A DNA stretch of 64,000 nt from Polyodon spathula (GCF_017654505.1 NC_054538.1:27637743-27701742); one strand, 5' to 3'; shown: positions 1-12,489, numbered from the stretch's first letter. Program-made: numbers and translations. The notes: a model not told the origin generated them from the letters alone.

Positions 1-920
1 CCCCTCAGGAAATACCATTTATATTTATGCTAAGAAATTATAATAGAACTTAATCAGTTTTAGAAACACAATTAATGATGCAGTCCATTAAAAGTTTGTG
101 TGTGTGTGTATATCTATATCTACACACGATTCAGTACCGTCAGCCAATCACCTTCCAGCTCTACCGGGCTCTCATAGATGGTAGATGCCCCCTGGAACGT
201 CTCAGCACCAACTGAATCAAATTTAAAATCAATCTGCGTGTATATAATGAAAGCTCAATTCGCAGCTATTGGACAGCAAATGTTCAGCAAAAACACAATT
301 GGTCTAGCATACTGCAGTGCCTACAAAGGTACCATGAAAGGTTCCTGTCAGGACAACTGAGGAAGTCGGCACCTCCAATCACATTTTTAAGTAACAAAAA
401 CGCTTATTCACTGCCAAACATGAACTACGGTGTTGGGAGAGGATTATTCATTGTTTTATTAAGAATAATATGATAACCAATCAGATTGCAGTGTCCTGAC
501 AGGAACATTTGGCGGTACCTTTGTAAGGACAGCAACAATACTACCCTCGGCTGGAACCTCCAAACAAGACTCAAAACCAACCAATCAAGCAATGAATCCT
601 GTTCCTGTTACTATGACACCAGCCAATCCACTCCCTGTCAGCTCAAATGACACTCCACGGACTAGTCAGTAATTGCGCAAAACCCTAACAAGTTAATACA
701 AAACAAAAATCAATTTACTAAATAAAAACTAATTGTTTTTCTCTTTATATGTATGTCATCCTTGCTTTTTATTTAAAAAATGTTCGGGACTATTTTCTTA
801 AAATGTTTTTACTCAGTGGAAAGGTACCCGACGAATTAGTACAAGTTCAAGGTAAATCTAAGTTTTAAGGTGTTTTGTTTTTTTAAAAAAGAAAACAATG
901 TTAAAAATCATTTTCTAATC
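1..920. other. Non-coding AT-rich flank
   Basis: No convincing coding frame is seen; the longest open frame (about 60 codons) has no recognisable domain. The stretch holds a short TG/TA run near 99-117 and the inverted repeat listed at 321-526. The rest may be an old interspersed repeat, but I cannot name it. Confidence 0.5.
321..526. repeat. Inverted repeat with about 35-bp arms
   Basis: Arms at about 321-355 and 492-526 are imperfect reverse complements. Both carry CTACAAAGGTACC-like and TTCCTGTCAGGACA-like blocks (right arm reversed), separated by about 136 bp. This is what a small foldback or MITE core looks like. I did not find a target duplication, so the outer ends are unknown. Confidence 0.55.
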
Positions 921-1064
921 GCGACAGTGCCCTCTCGATGATGGCTCTACCCTGTGATAGCTGACCTTGACTTTTGCTACCGCCCTCGCCTTCGGCTCGT
1001 GATGCATAACTACTATCGCGGTCAACTAACACACGGTACAGACATCCTCGACGGGCACTATCGC
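921..1064. mobile_element. Foldback (MITE-like) element, about 144 bp
   Basis: The left end (921-943, starting GCGACAGTGCCC) and right end (1043-1064, ending GGGCACTATCGC) are reverse complements with a few mismatches. Complementarity continues inward, with a CTACCCTGTGATAGCTGACC-like block matching the reverse of the block at about 1020-1042. The element is GC-richer than its flanks. The shape fits a non-autonomous DNA element, with no coding capacity. Superfamily is not decidable from these ends. Confidence 0.5.
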
Positions 1065-1616
1065 TTAATTAAAAAATCTACTCAATATTGGTGACAAAAT
1101 ATAAAACATTAGTTGACTGCTAATGCAGTCAGTTCCAATCACTCAATCCATATTTTAAACAAATAGTCAGTGCTGTAAAGAATACATACCTATCAACACA
1201 ATGATTTCTCTCTTGACTTGACCCATTATTTAAAGTCCACTCTGATAGCCAATATCTGCAATTCTTATCAATCCTATTCACTGAAAATGCTTACCATCTG
1301 TCAATATTGATCCAGCAAAATGTAAATGTCAAGCCATATTTTAAAATAAACATTAAACTGTTTACCAGACTTGCTGGGAGCATGAAGGTTTCACAATTAT
1401 TTTGATGACTATTTTAAAGAAATGTCTGCTGCCCAACATGAAAGACAGGCTCCAGCTTCTATTACACTGCAAATCCAATTAAATAGAGCAATGTACTTCG
1501 CCCCATAGATCTCTATATTTACCAGCCATCAGCAGAAAGATTAAATGCGGGATCCACAGGTGCTTGCCTCTACTCTTTACTTAGCTTAAATTCATTCATT
1601 CTAAAAAATAAAACTG
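1065..1616. other. Non-coding interval
   Basis: AT-rich sequence with no supported gene, repeat array or RNA. Nothing further is seen. Confidence 0.5.
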
Positions 1617-3260
1617 AGACATGGATGAGGAAGAAGATCCTAGAGACTATTAGATTTACAGATCAACTCCTAAATACTTTCTAAAAAGATAGGAGTAAAA
1701 TTAAAGTGTACTCTGACTTTTGCAAATTGAGGAATAAAGCTCAAAGAGATATTAAAAAGGCAAAATCTGATTATTTTAGTGATTAAATTATTAAAAACAA
1801 GACTAATTAAAAAAAGAACTGAAAAGGCTGGGTTACATCTAATAATCAGTCTAATGTGGTTTTGGAACTTGATCGTGAACTTTATTATGATTCTAACAAG
1901 GTGGCTAATGTTATGAATACTTAATGGGCGAATATGGCTTCTAAGATGGTTAACAAATTACCAAGTCCGCCTGAAAGACTTTTATGGAACTACAGGAGTT
2001 GTGCTAAATAGTTTTAAAATACAACCTGTATGTGATAGTTTAATATAGGAACAACTTTGTGGTGCCAGTGAACTAAAGGTTCCTATTAAATTTATTGTAA
2101 ACTTATCTATTACCAGAAATACTGTACCTGATGATTTTAAACTCTCTATAAGAAGAACAAAAGAGAGGAAGTTGGACATTACAGACCTGTCAGTATATGC
2201 AAAATATTAGAAAGATCAGATCAATTAGAAAGTTATTTAATAGTTAACAAATTATTGTATCAGTTTCAATAAGGATTCAGAGGTGTATTTTTTTTTACAG
2301 ATTTTTTTTAATTCATTTCACAGATTATATTAGATCTGAAATTGACAAAGGTAACTATACAGGCATGGCACTTATAGACTTACAACAGGCTATGATCATA
2401 ACAGTTTCTGTGAGAAACTAGAAGCAATGACATGCCAATAGGTGTTAAATGCAAGCTTCTACTTTATGCTGATGACAGTGCTAGTGTAGTCAATGGCTTA
2501 TAGACAAAAAAACATCATTGCATTTGGGAAAGACACTATTCTGTTTAGCTCTATTTGTCATGTCATGCAATAATGTCTATATAGAAAGAAAAAGCTTGGT
2601 TAAATATCTTTGCATTATTCTGGATGAAACAATGTCAGGCGATTCTACGGCACGTGGAATTATAAAGAAAAGTAACTCTCGTCTAAATTTTTTGTATAGG
2701 CAAGCTATTTTTTTTAATGGAAAAAATTTTAAAAATGGTCTGGCAATCTTTAATTCAATGCCATATTGACTAATCTTGTTCATCTTGGTATTCAGGCCTT
2801 ACCCAAAAATTGAAGAATAAATTATAAGTGGCACAAAATAAAGTAATTTGCTTTATAAAAGGCAGGACTCATACTGTCACATACTGGACAAAAATAACCA
2901 GTCAATCAGTTAAAACTAAATCATCTTTTCAAAATTCATAATCATTTATCAAGTAATTATTTACATAACAATTTCAAAAGAGTAGCTGAATAACCATAAT
3001 CATATTTATAACTTTATTGTGCCAATGGTAAATAGCTCAGCTATGGATCCTTTTTCTTATTTCAGTGGCATACAGATATGGAATTCACTTCCAAACCATA
3101 TTATGAGTTTGAAGAGCATGAATGTTTTTAAGAAGGAGGTAAAGAAACGTTTATCAAATAGGCGACTTCAGATGGAAGAAACAATGTTTTCCTGAATGCC
3201 CATGCGACCCATATTATAATATTTTCATTTTAATATATAATTTATTTTTATATATGGTTT
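1617..3260 (+). pseudogene. Decayed non-LTR retrotransposon (LINE) reverse transcriptase
   Basis: The remnant is recognised by ordered blocks of a LINE ORF2. A Lys/Arg-rich linker (YSDFCKLRNKAQRD...KAKSDYF) lies near 1690-1785. A fingers block reading HYRPVSICKILE lies near 2175-2210. The catalytic motif YADDS is at 2465-2479. Next comes a thumb/C-terminal stretch (LHLGKT ... SVKYL-like ... LDETMSGDS) from about 2519, then VAQNKVICF near 2830. A terminal WNSLPN...FKKEVKKRL block lies near 3080-3155. Many stops and frame changes break the frame. The distance between the fingers block and YADD is shorter than usual, implying an internal deletion near 2410-2435. The block order matches CR1/L2/Rex-type LINEs rather than RTE, but the clade is inferred. 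It cannot encode a working protein. Confidence 0.8.
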
Positions 3261-6200
3261 CCGCCCTTTCCGCTCGTTTAGCAAAGCCCCTTTATCATAT
3301 TCAACATGCAACAAAACCATGGTTACACATTGTAATTGAAATAACGTTTGGTCACAGCAGAGCTATACCTTCTAAAGATAAAGATCCTACACAAATTGAA
3401 AAAATTGTCTCAAATAAACTGTAGAAAATGCAGCATATAAAAGTGTATTACACAGACTTTTATAGCATAAATTTACGAGTAAAAATAATATGCACAGAAC
3501 AAAGTATTAGATAGTTGAACAAAACTAACTTGCACTTATTCTTCAGCACAGCTGGAATCACTGGAAGGTAAGACAGATGGGCCCGCTTTGTCCTGCCACG
3601 GACACATCGGTCAGGGGATTGTGCACAATACTCATTAAGTGTTTTCCCCTTGCGTCGTATTTTCAAATCAAACTAGTAACTGTATACATAGCAAAAGCCT
3701 ACATATACCTTAACTTGCTAATTTCAAAAGTAGGTGCTTTGAATGACAGGCTCTTGAACTGGCAAATGAAATGCACAGTCAGTACAGGTCTTGATGATTG
3801 ACAGTCATTTAAACGAATGAGAGCATTCTGGAGCTGCTCTGGTGAACGAGATCTGTCAGAACTGGATGAAATGACAGTGACGGCGAAACTATACTAACAG
3901 ATCACTGAGATGACTGAACAAACAAAACTAAACAAATTATAGATGATTTCTAAATTGTTATTTTTGGTACGAAAATAAAAAAAATAGCGAGTGGTTTTAC
4001 CGACATTTATCTAATATATATTTACTGAGCTTTACTGATTAATATCAAAAGTAGCAAGCCTAATTATATATTAGATGAAAGATAATTTAACACTTTATAA
4101 ACAATGGTGTATTCAGTCATTCCGCAAATCATTGAAAAGGGGGGCACTATTACATTTTAAAGAGTCTGAAAGATGCCATCTAATACCCGCACTATAATAA
4201 TATTTTGTTTAGAAAAATTAAAACTCATTTTTAAGAAAATTTATATTTAGAAATCTATCTGAAATTAATTATTGCTCTTTAATGAAAAAAAAAAATAAGA
4301 TAAAAATACATAAAAGATCAAATAAAAAAGATACATTTGAAATTACCAGTCAATCACAACTGCTCAAATAAATAAATAAATAAATAGTAACCATAATGGA
4401 TTTTTGCATTTCTGCTGAATAATTGAGCCACGCTATTTCATATTTCCAGGCTGCTTTATTCACTTGGATACCAAAAGCTAAAATCTCAATATTCTGGAAC
4501 CTGTAAGAAATGACTTGCTACATTTGTTGTAGAACATATGGGTATGAATAATAATAAAAAATAATAATACTAATCCATGTTTGTATAGCTTGACTCGTTT
4601 TGTGAAATAACTGGCTTATAGAGCACTTACAGTATAGTATATAAGAAAATGTGTCATTTTTTATCCCCCCCTTCCCTACCACCTCAAAATTGCACCGACA
4701 AGCCTGTTGTACAATCAGCAACATAGATTTCAGTGGTTTCAACAATACACTCTTTAGTGATGTCTCTATCAATGGAACATTAGCATTATTGCATCACCAG
4801 AGAAAAGAGAAACTGGCAGAACACTCTCCACTGTGACAGCCTGAGACTTTCACACCACCTGCCTCACTGATTAATATTGCTGGAACCTCCTGCAGTAATA
4901 ATGGCTTGGCAAAGTATAGATCACATCAAACATCCAATCTCAAGTATTCAATTGCCATATAGCATCAGCTTTATCAGGCCTGTTAATTTACACAACAAAT
5001 GCACTTTGAGTAAAATAAATCTGTTAATGGTAATGTCTGCTGGTACTTACAGTATGTGACAAACGCTTTTTATTTTAGTTTCATTATGGTGCAAGAACGT
5101 TGATTTATTTAAAAATAAAATAATGTATGATGCACAGTATATTGCACACCTCTATATTTATACCATATAAATAGGTGCGGAACCATTTATTGCATTGGAG
5201 AACAGACATTCTGGAAAAACCCTATAGTGTGACTGGAGGTTGGAATAGGACTTGCACTGCATAAAATAATATTACACACATTTGTCATAGTTTTATATTC
5301 CGTGCTATTTTTAAAACTTCTGTTAAAAGCCATTACAAGCATCTTTGAGTTAGACCACTTAATCCATATTACAAAAATTAAACACTTATAAGAATTACAC
5401 CCTTGTTCCAGGTCACCAACAGTAATAATCGTACTTGTTCCAAGAAGCCATGTCTATTAACACCCTCATCAACAGAAAAGGGGCCCTCAGAAACTAATCT
5501 GCACTCTGCTCCCTAAAACTCTAGCAGAATGGTTTTATTAAAACCATTTGGCAATAAAGCTGCTGTTACTTTTCAAATGTCTACCTAGAAGTTATACGAA
5601 AACTTTAATCTTGGGTTGTAAAAAAATATAAAAGCTATACTTTCCTACCTCACAGGTATACAGATTTCACTAGCTGCTTTGTCCCAGAACACAACAACCT
5701 CAGAACAGGCAAATGGATTTATGATACCTGGTTATTTATCTCATCCTCACTTTTTATGTAATTATGAAGGACACCATAATCTCTGTTTTGAGCATTTTAA
5801 CAAAAGACTATAATATAATTTACTATTAAAATGATCCTAAGGAAAGGGACTTCTTACTGTGCCCCTTCAGGTTAGCTTAATTCTACATGACAAATACCTG
5901 GCTACAGGTATGTTAAGTGTACCCAACCGTTAATTAGTTAACCCTACAGAACCACAAAAGAATGGCTGTGTTTAACATCACAATCTGCAGAGAGTAGATC
6001 GTCACCTACAATAAAGGCCTCTTAGTTGAGCTACAAATGCCAGAGTTACATCACAGTTTTGTAGATTTAAAAGAGGGAAAACACTCAAAGACATCCCATG
6101 ATGGTAGTGCTCATCACACAAAGAAAAACATCTCTGCCAGTAACGGTGCCTACAGGCATTCATCAAGTGCGACAGCAAATTGTAATTTTAAAATAAAGTA

Positions 6201-7347
6201 CAGTAAATCAACTGCAATTGCATCACTTTCCTGTCCCTAAAATAGTGAAGCGCTTACCTGTATAAACCTTTTATTTATTTTATATAAAAGTCAGTTTGGG
6301 CCCTTTTTTGTCTTCTGGCTGATGGAATCGTTAATTAAGCCCATGTGAATACACAAGTACTGATCCAACTATCAGCCTGCTAAATGGGATATGTGCATTT
6401 CAAAACGAATGTGCAGTATTACCCAAAACGTTGAGACCACCTGAATTATAATATTGCAGTCACATACAGCATACTTATGTTGCCACTGAGTTTTGTCATT
6501 AACAATGTATTTCTACATCAACGTGCAGTGCAGCTCTGTTGAATGGCAATATTCATTATGCATGGATAATGAATATTCATTATGCACATTTCCCCACATG
6601 ATTTTACATTCTTGTTTTTTTTTTTTTAAACTAATTTTAAAGATGGCTCCACTTCCAAAAGGCAAGGGCATATTCAAGGCAAATTTAAACAATAACACCA
6701 CAGTACTATAGAGCATTTACTCTTTGTCAGGTGCATATAGATATTAAGCCACAGGTTATAGATTTGTTCTTGTTTTTATTCATTTTCTTAAACAAGATAA
6801 GAAGAAAAGCACCTCACCCTCAGATAAAATAAACTACAATACAAGATCCTAAAAACAAGGCCATAATAATGCGATTATCCAAAAATGTCTTCCTGCTACA
6901 GATTTTTGTCCCAGTGCTTAGACAAATTAAATATTGCTACCATAGCTAACCCTGGTCCAACAATTCCTAGATATTCCTACCTAAAAATACAATCTTTTTG
7001 AGGGTGTGCAGGACCAAAGTCTCAGCAGGACCTTCAGAGGTCAATGATCACATGCTGTTTTCAAAGAATATTGGTCTTTTAAAAACTGATACATTTTGTT
7101 CAGTTCTACCCTTTACTAATATGGTATAAATCATTTACGATAAAGTGCAGCTCAGCTCTGCACACTGCAACACCATAATTAAAAAATGAATACATTCCAA
7201 AGCAAGCATTTGCCACTAACATCTTAACAGAGCAACAGTGGTGAAGTTAGTTAAATATTCATTTCACAATCTAAAGCAGTGCATAGGCTGCTTTTGGATT
7301 ACAGAGGGGAAATACACAGGATCAGAAACATACCCTCTGTAATCAAT
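3261..7347. other. Long non-coding interval
   Basis: About 4 kb without a supported gene. Open frames of up to about 84 codons (for example near 4518-4772 and 4651-4836) show no known domain and look like chance. Short homopolymer and AAAT runs occur (for example near 4371-4386). The only structure I single out is the palindrome at 6566-6583. Confidence 0.45.
6566..6583. repeat. Perfect 18-bp palindrome
   Basis: ATAATGAATATTCATTAT is its own reverse complement. It is preceded by a second copy of the ATTCATTATGCAT half, so the local sequence alternates between two self-complementary registers. It could be chance in AT-rich DNA. Confidence 0.6.
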
Positions 7348-7840
7348 TGTAGTCCTGATGTGCAAAACAGAGACTTCACGACTACATAATCCAGAATGCC
7401 ATGCACTCTCAATTAAGCAGGAAATGAGAAGCACCTGGCAATGATTAAAATGGAAGTATTTAATCAGGTCTGGGACTCAGTCCAGGTTGTCTGTCTTAGG
7501 GCTACGACCTACACATAGATCTGGATTAACGAACCTGAAGGAAAAGGTACATTAAACTTACACAGTACATAAAAGCTGTGAAAAGCAATCTTGTTTTGGT
7601 TATCGAGAAACGGCTTAGCCGTCCAGTATTTAGTTAGAACTTGGGGGGAAGTTTAGTTATATATACCTGCCCGGAGTTAGGGTTTGTTTTGTTTTGATTT
7701 GCTTTATTTTTAGTGAAATACACATACAGGACCGACCTGTTTTGATAAAAACCACTTACTATTGTCTGGGCACTTGTTTTCACACTAGAAGACACTGGAA
7801 AAAGACCAGAAGTTGGCAAAGCACATTCCACTTTTTGACA
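7348..7840 (+). mobile_element. 5' LTR of a Ty3/gypsy retrotransposon (approximate ends)
   Basis: The segment begins TGTAGTCCTG and ends near TTTTTGACA, just before a primer-binding-like TGGTGGAGAATGC at 7845-7857. Ty3/gypsy gag-like coding sequence follows about 300 bp later on the same strand. A TATA-like TTTAGTTATATATACC lies near 7649-7668, and a poly(A)-like region lies near 7740. No matching 3' LTR was found downstream, so this copy is truncated. The 5' boundary is a guess from the TG start; an alignment with other copies would fix it. Confidence 0.5.
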
Positions 7841-7844
7841 CATA

Positions 7845-7861
7845 TGGTGGAGAATGCAGGC
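7845..7861 (+). other. Putative tRNA primer-binding site
   Basis: TGGTGGAGAATGC directly follows the proposed LTR end. This position and TGG start are typical for the primer-binding site that primes minus-strand synthesis in LTR retrotransposons. The matching tRNA was not identified. Confidence 0.4.
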
Positions 7862-7949
7862 ATTCTGCACTAGTTGTCTGAGTGTGAAAATAAATAAATA
7901 CATAACTGACAACCATGGAAGCAGAACCACAAGAGCTCCTATAAACCGC

Positions 7950-9200
7950 TGCTACCCAGCAAAAGGCCACCTGAGTCCAACAGGGGACTACTCGGGTCCA
8001 ACAAGAAACAAACCAATTGCTATGAGAAAAACAGCTACGCAAAACCCACATGTTACAATGGGAAATTCAAGCTCTGGCCTAAAAACTTGGGGCGGTTACC
8101 AGTGGGACACAACCTGGTTCTCACCATATCCGAGTGAATGTATACAGAAAATGACAAGCACGGGTGATGTAGAAGCATATCTGAAAATGGTTGAGCACAC
8201 CGCTGAGAGAGAACGCTGGCCGGCTGCACAACAGATTGGGCTGCTGGCACCCTTCCTAATCAGAGAAGAATCAAAAAGCTTGCTACGATTTGGAACCAGA
8301 CCAGGAGGCCCACTACACCAGGTTAAAGGTGGAGATACTGGCCCGACTTGGGGTCACGACTACGGTCCTCGCCCAGAGGTTCCACGGCTGGACATACTAA
8401 CCGGACAATGTGCCCTGCTCCCAGATGTTCAACCAAGTACATCTCGCCAGAAAATGGTTACAGCTGGTGGTCCACTCAGCCGCGAAGGTTGTACAACAAC
8501 TGGTCATGGATTGATTTTTGCGGGGGCTTCCACCCTGATTATGGAGATGGATTGGCCAAGGAGACCCCTCAGACGTTGATCAGTTAGTTGCACTGGTAGA
8601 GCGCTATGTCACAACCACTGAACTGCTACTGCTCACCGTTCAAGAGCGACCCCAGATCCCGAAGGCCTGGAACCATGGCAGAACCAGACAGATTGTTCTT
8701 AGGTCAGGGGGAGCTGAAGAGTGGCCTGAGGCTCCGAAGGGACATGGGGACACTGGGGAAAATATGGGTGTATTAAGCCAACTGGACACGAGAAGGGTTA
8801 TAAATGGTTTCTGAGCAACTTGATAAAATGCTTTAGGTGTCAGGAGACCTAGCATATAACTGCCCAATGTCCACTTGAGGACAAGCCGATGCAATGCAAT
8901 GTAGGGGAAAGACAGGAGGGTAACTCATTGTTCACTTGTGTTGTGGTTTCTGTATTAACTGGTGTACAGACTAACTGCAAGCACTTATGCCTCATAGTGG
9001 TAATGGGAAATAAAGTTAAAACTCTACTTGATTATGGAAGTCTGATTACCCTGGTCTCCAAACATTTATTGGAGAAAAATAAACTGGAAAGGTCTCAAGA
9101 AGTTTTATGTGCATACATGGAGATACCCACCAATATCCCACAGCCACATTAAGACCACCACATCAGTGAATGCCGGTTCGGTGTAGTATCCACATTACTG
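7950..9200 (+). pseudogene. Ty3/gypsy gag - zinc knuckle - protease remnant
   Basis: A capsid-like block lies near 8150-8280; its translation contains DVEAYLKMVEHTAERERWP and LLAPFL, typical of the gag of vertebrate gypsy elements. Frame changes follow (for example near 8290). A nucleocapsid zinc knuckle with exact CX2CX4HX4C spacing lies at 8829-8870, with its Cys codons at 8829, 8838 and 8868 and its His codon at 8853. It is interrupted by a stop codon at 8850-8852. The protease follows in the frame open from 8889 to 9152, with LLDYGS at 9024-9041. The family norm is Asp-Ser/Thr-Gly, so Tyr replaces the usual second residue and activity is unlikely. The open frame of 241 codons at 7854-8579 mixes true and shifted frame. 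The element is dead. Confidence 0.75.
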
Positions 9201-9229
9201 TATACTAGGACAGGAGGACTAAACATTTA

Positions 9230-9560
9230 AAAACCCTGCAGTCTGATGGTCTTGTTGAAAAATGTAATAAAACACAAAGTTATGCTCCGTAAGGTGATTG
9301 ATACGGATGGGAAAAACACGTGTCTCAGATGCAAGATTGCATATCAGCCGTCCTGCCTCTAGTGAGAGAACACATGAGGCAATCTCAGGAAGCGCAAAGA
9401 AACCCCTCTTATATTAGGACTGCAAAAACTAGAGTTTTTCAGCCTGGAGACAGAGTATTAGTCTCAGTATCAACTGTTGAAAATAAGTTTCTGGCTACCT
9501 GGCACGGTTTCTACAAGATAATTCAAAGGGTGGGGGAGGTAAGCATGGTAAGAAAAGCTC
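9230..9560 (+). pseudogene. Ty3/gypsy integrase, C-terminal part
   Basis: Near 9240-9280 the translation reads SDGLVEKCNKT, matching the segment around the third catalytic (Glu) residue of a retroelement integrase. A frame change follows. The frame open from 9320 to 9601 then gives the C-terminal domain, with REHMRQSQEAQRNP, FQPGDRVLVSV and KFLATWHGFYKI; the last corresponds to the GPY/F module. The core domain upstream is missing. It sits directly after the protease remnant, so reverse transcriptase, RNase H and most of integrase have been lost from their normal place. Confidence 0.75.
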
Positions 9561-9564
9561 CCAC

Positions 9565-9795
9565 CACACTTCAGAGAATATGCAGCTGCCTATCTCGATG
9601 ATATAGCAATACACACTGCAGATTGGGACACGCACTTCCTTAGAGTACAAGCTGTGCTCGACTCTATTTGGTTGCCGGCTTAACCACTAACCCAGTAAAA
9701 TATGCAATATGGTTAGAAAAGGCTAAATATCTGGGGTAATTATTGGACGGGGACTGGTTAAGCCCCAAATTAGTAAACTGGAAGCTATCCAGAAG
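9565..9795 (+). pseudogene. Ty3/gypsy reverse transcriptase palm fragment, misplaced
   Basis: Starting inside the tail of the integrase frame, the sequence reads EYAAAYLDDIAIHTADWDTH, with the catalytic YLDD at 9591-9602. It is followed by VQAVLDSIW and a broken continuation to about 9795. In an intact Ty3/gypsy element this segment lies upstream of RNase H and integrase. Here it follows integrase on the same strand, so the copy is rearranged, by recombination or template switching between element copies or by a later deletion and duplication. Stops and indels abound. Confidence 0.7.
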
Positions 9796-9968
9796 TGTCC
9801 CAACTGTTGTGAAAACATGCATTATAGAGCAAGGGATTGGCCACCAACAAACACATTCTTCCTGTTATCTAAGGATATTTTTTAATATTGTTAGACTTGT
9901 TTGACCTTTTTTGTTCTATCTTTTAATTCAATTAAAAAACTAATTGACTGCAAAAATTATCGACCAAG

Positions 9969-10001
9969 TATATATATATATATGTATATATATATATCTA
10001 T

Positions 10002-10084
<83 letters not shown>
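9969..10084. repeat. (TA)n microsatellite, about 115 bp
   Basis: An almost uninterrupted TA dinucleotide run, with a few TG, CTA and AAT interruptions in the first 45 bases. Confidence 0.95.
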
Positions 10085-10085
<1 letters not shown>

Positions 10086-11277
10086 CAGAAGCAGAAGGAT
10101 GTCCTTTGGACATGGCCTTATCTTTTTATGTTATAAAAAAAATCCAGTGTGAAATAAATCCCCAGAACCACTAATTGCAACAATCATTTTACTAGTCCCG
10201 TCTGCAAATTAGTTCAGTTTAATGTAATATTGCAGCAGTCTTCAATACTGTGATGAGAACACTTCAGTTTCGCTTGTCATGGTTCTCGAATTGTTTTGCA
10301 GTTTATTAATCCACGTGGGGAGTATTTTAATGTTAGAAATGGCATTCAGCACAATGTGTTGGAGTTTAATTGGAAAACTGTGTTGACAACTATGCCAGCC
10401 CTGATTTTAGCTCAATGCTAACAAACCAGTGGAACGTTTCATCTGCACATCTGCAATATTATTCTGCTTTGGCAGTTAATGTACAATGGTCACACCTTCA
10501 CAATCACAACATAAGAGGCCTAAACTTGCAAATTGTTGCTGATCATAGCTGTTAACAGTTTATATTGTGGGTTACTGACTGGGGACATGAGATGCAAATT
10601 TAACTTAAACACAAGACATGTTGGTGCTTACCCCAATTTTACTTTACTTAAAAGCAGAGCAAAAAAAATGAAATGTACGAAAGAAAAAAGAAAAAACTGT
10701 TTTGGAAAACATTCACAAGCCCTCTGAGAAGTCTACATTGAAGTATACCACGATGTTATTGTCCTTAAAATAGATACACAGACATTAGAAAAACAGCTGT
10801 ACTCCATGCTGTATATTATTATACAATCCCTCTAGAACTATTCATATTTACAGAAAAGACCTCCACAAACAGCTAATGGCAGAGCATTTTTACACATCGT
10901 GTAATCCATGGCACAGCTATAAATACTGTAGAACTTCAGATTTTAGCAGCATTCCTTCATTGGAAGACAGGAAAACACATCAGTTGCTTTGCTTTTAAAC
11001 CAGTAAAAGACCTTGCAAATTCCACATACCACAAAGATGCAACCTATAATATTGTTGACCTATGAAAATCTACGCTGCACCTACATCAGCCTCCAGCTTC
11101 TTTAGGTTAAACTTTCTATACTGTACATAAAAAAAAAAATGCTGGTTGCAAAACATCTTGTTATTACAAACATCCTGTAGCTAGAGCTCAAAACACTGTA
11201 ATAAGATAGTGTTGGCAACAAGTTTTTTTGCAATGCCATGCTGAAACCAGAAAGGCTTTTTTTTAAATATATTTTTA

Positions 11278-11281
11278 TATA

Positions 11282-11338
<57 letters not shown>
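11278..11338. repeat. (TA)n microsatellite
   Basis: About 60 bp of TA repeats with one CTA interruption at the start. Confidence 0.95.
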
Positions 11339-11341
<3 letters not shown>

Positions 11342-12401
11342 ACAAAGCTGTTAAAGAATGTGTAAAAGCTATTTAATAGCCGTCAATAGCCGTCTCCTTT
11401 GTGAAAGTCTTAAGGAGCTTCACATCTTCCACTGTCTTTTTTTTTTCTTTTCTTACACTTCATGGAACTACACAATCCATTCTTTGATCTCCCAGACACG
11501 GTTCTTCCCTTTTTCCTTTGATTTAGTCTAAAGGACTGAAGGTAAGCAGAAGAGTGGACACTTGTTTTCCAAGTCTTCAGTTATGCTGTACTTGCACCTG
11601 AACCCAGACTGTAAGCTGTGATCATGAGCTAAAGATCCCAAGTTCACCCTTTTGATTCTGGCTTCTTCTTGATGCAGACACTTCCCGCTGTCTCTCTTAA
11701 TTTCTGTAAAAAAAACAAACTAAAAAAAACCATGTGTTTTCATGGATTAATCAACACTAAAGTACAAGAGAAAAAGCAGGCACAGGCAATACAGCAATAT
11801 TTAATCATGACGGTGCTCGCTTTCATCTCTTTCTCTCTGAATTAGAAATCTAATGGCGCACCAGTCACTGCTTTAACCAATCATGATGCAGCATTGCCAG
11901 TCAATGGTAAAGACAAAAAGCTGCTTCAGTTTGATTGCAGTAGTCTGCCACAGCTATGTTTTAAACTCAAAATAATGATGTTTGTTTTGAGTAAATACAG
12001 CAGCGATGAAGTTTCTAAATCTGCAGGTCATTAACTGCACAGAGATGCTATAAAAGTGAAATGATGATTCAGAAACCTCACAAAACATGTGATGTTCTTG
12101 GTTTTTAGAATAAATATAAACATTTCCTGAAATTCAAGAATTCTGATTAATAATTTCACATGTTTTTCAGATTCTGACTCTGGAAATGTTTAAGTAGCCA
12201 TATTGTTTAGCTAATGTCTATCAGTGTAACGAAAAGTTAAATAAAAATGGAACTAACCTAAATAAAAACGATTTGTCTTACTGTGAAGAAAGAAATGAAT
12301 ATACCAATAGAAAATGATTTATTCACCATACACAGTCATTAACCACAGTGCAACTTTAATCTGTCCGAATTATTGCTTAAATGCAGATATTCTGCAGACA
12401 A

Positions 12402-12489
12402 CACAATGAGTTAGGGGCTGAGCTGGGATTTAAACCAGGGACCTCCTGGTTACAAGCCCATTGCTTTAACCACTGGACCACAGGAGCTA
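12402..12489 (-). mobile_element. tRNA-derived SINE, 5' part (tRNA-Thr-like head)
   Basis: On the minus strand the sequence begins AGCTCCTGTGGTCCAGTGG, an A-box-like promoter element. It continues through a GGGCTTGTAACC stem-loop, whose loop would carry TGT as anticodon, to a B-box-like GGTTTAAATCCC. CTCAGCC...ACTCATTGTG follows. The match ends near 12402, so only the tRNA-like head is present. The plus-strand SINE at 38160-38368 shares the post-B-box segment. It is not a functional tRNA gene: the acceptor ends do not pair properly. Confidence 0.7.

Larger units (their letters stand above)
9796..12401. other. Non-coding interval with two (TA)n tracts
   Basis: No supported gene. Open frames of up to about 64 codons outside the microsatellite (10370-10555, 10533-10727) have no recognised domain. 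The stretch contains the microsatellites at 9969-10084 and 11278-11338. Confidence 0.5.

Noticed and set aside
7854..8579. 241-codon frame as a host gene
   Set aside because: Its central part is gypsy gag, and its ends are the 5' leader and a shifted frame.
12402..12489. Functional tRNA-Thr gene on the minus strand
   Set aside because: A- and B-box-like words are present, but the acceptor stem does not close and the same downstream sequence occurs in another SINE copy.
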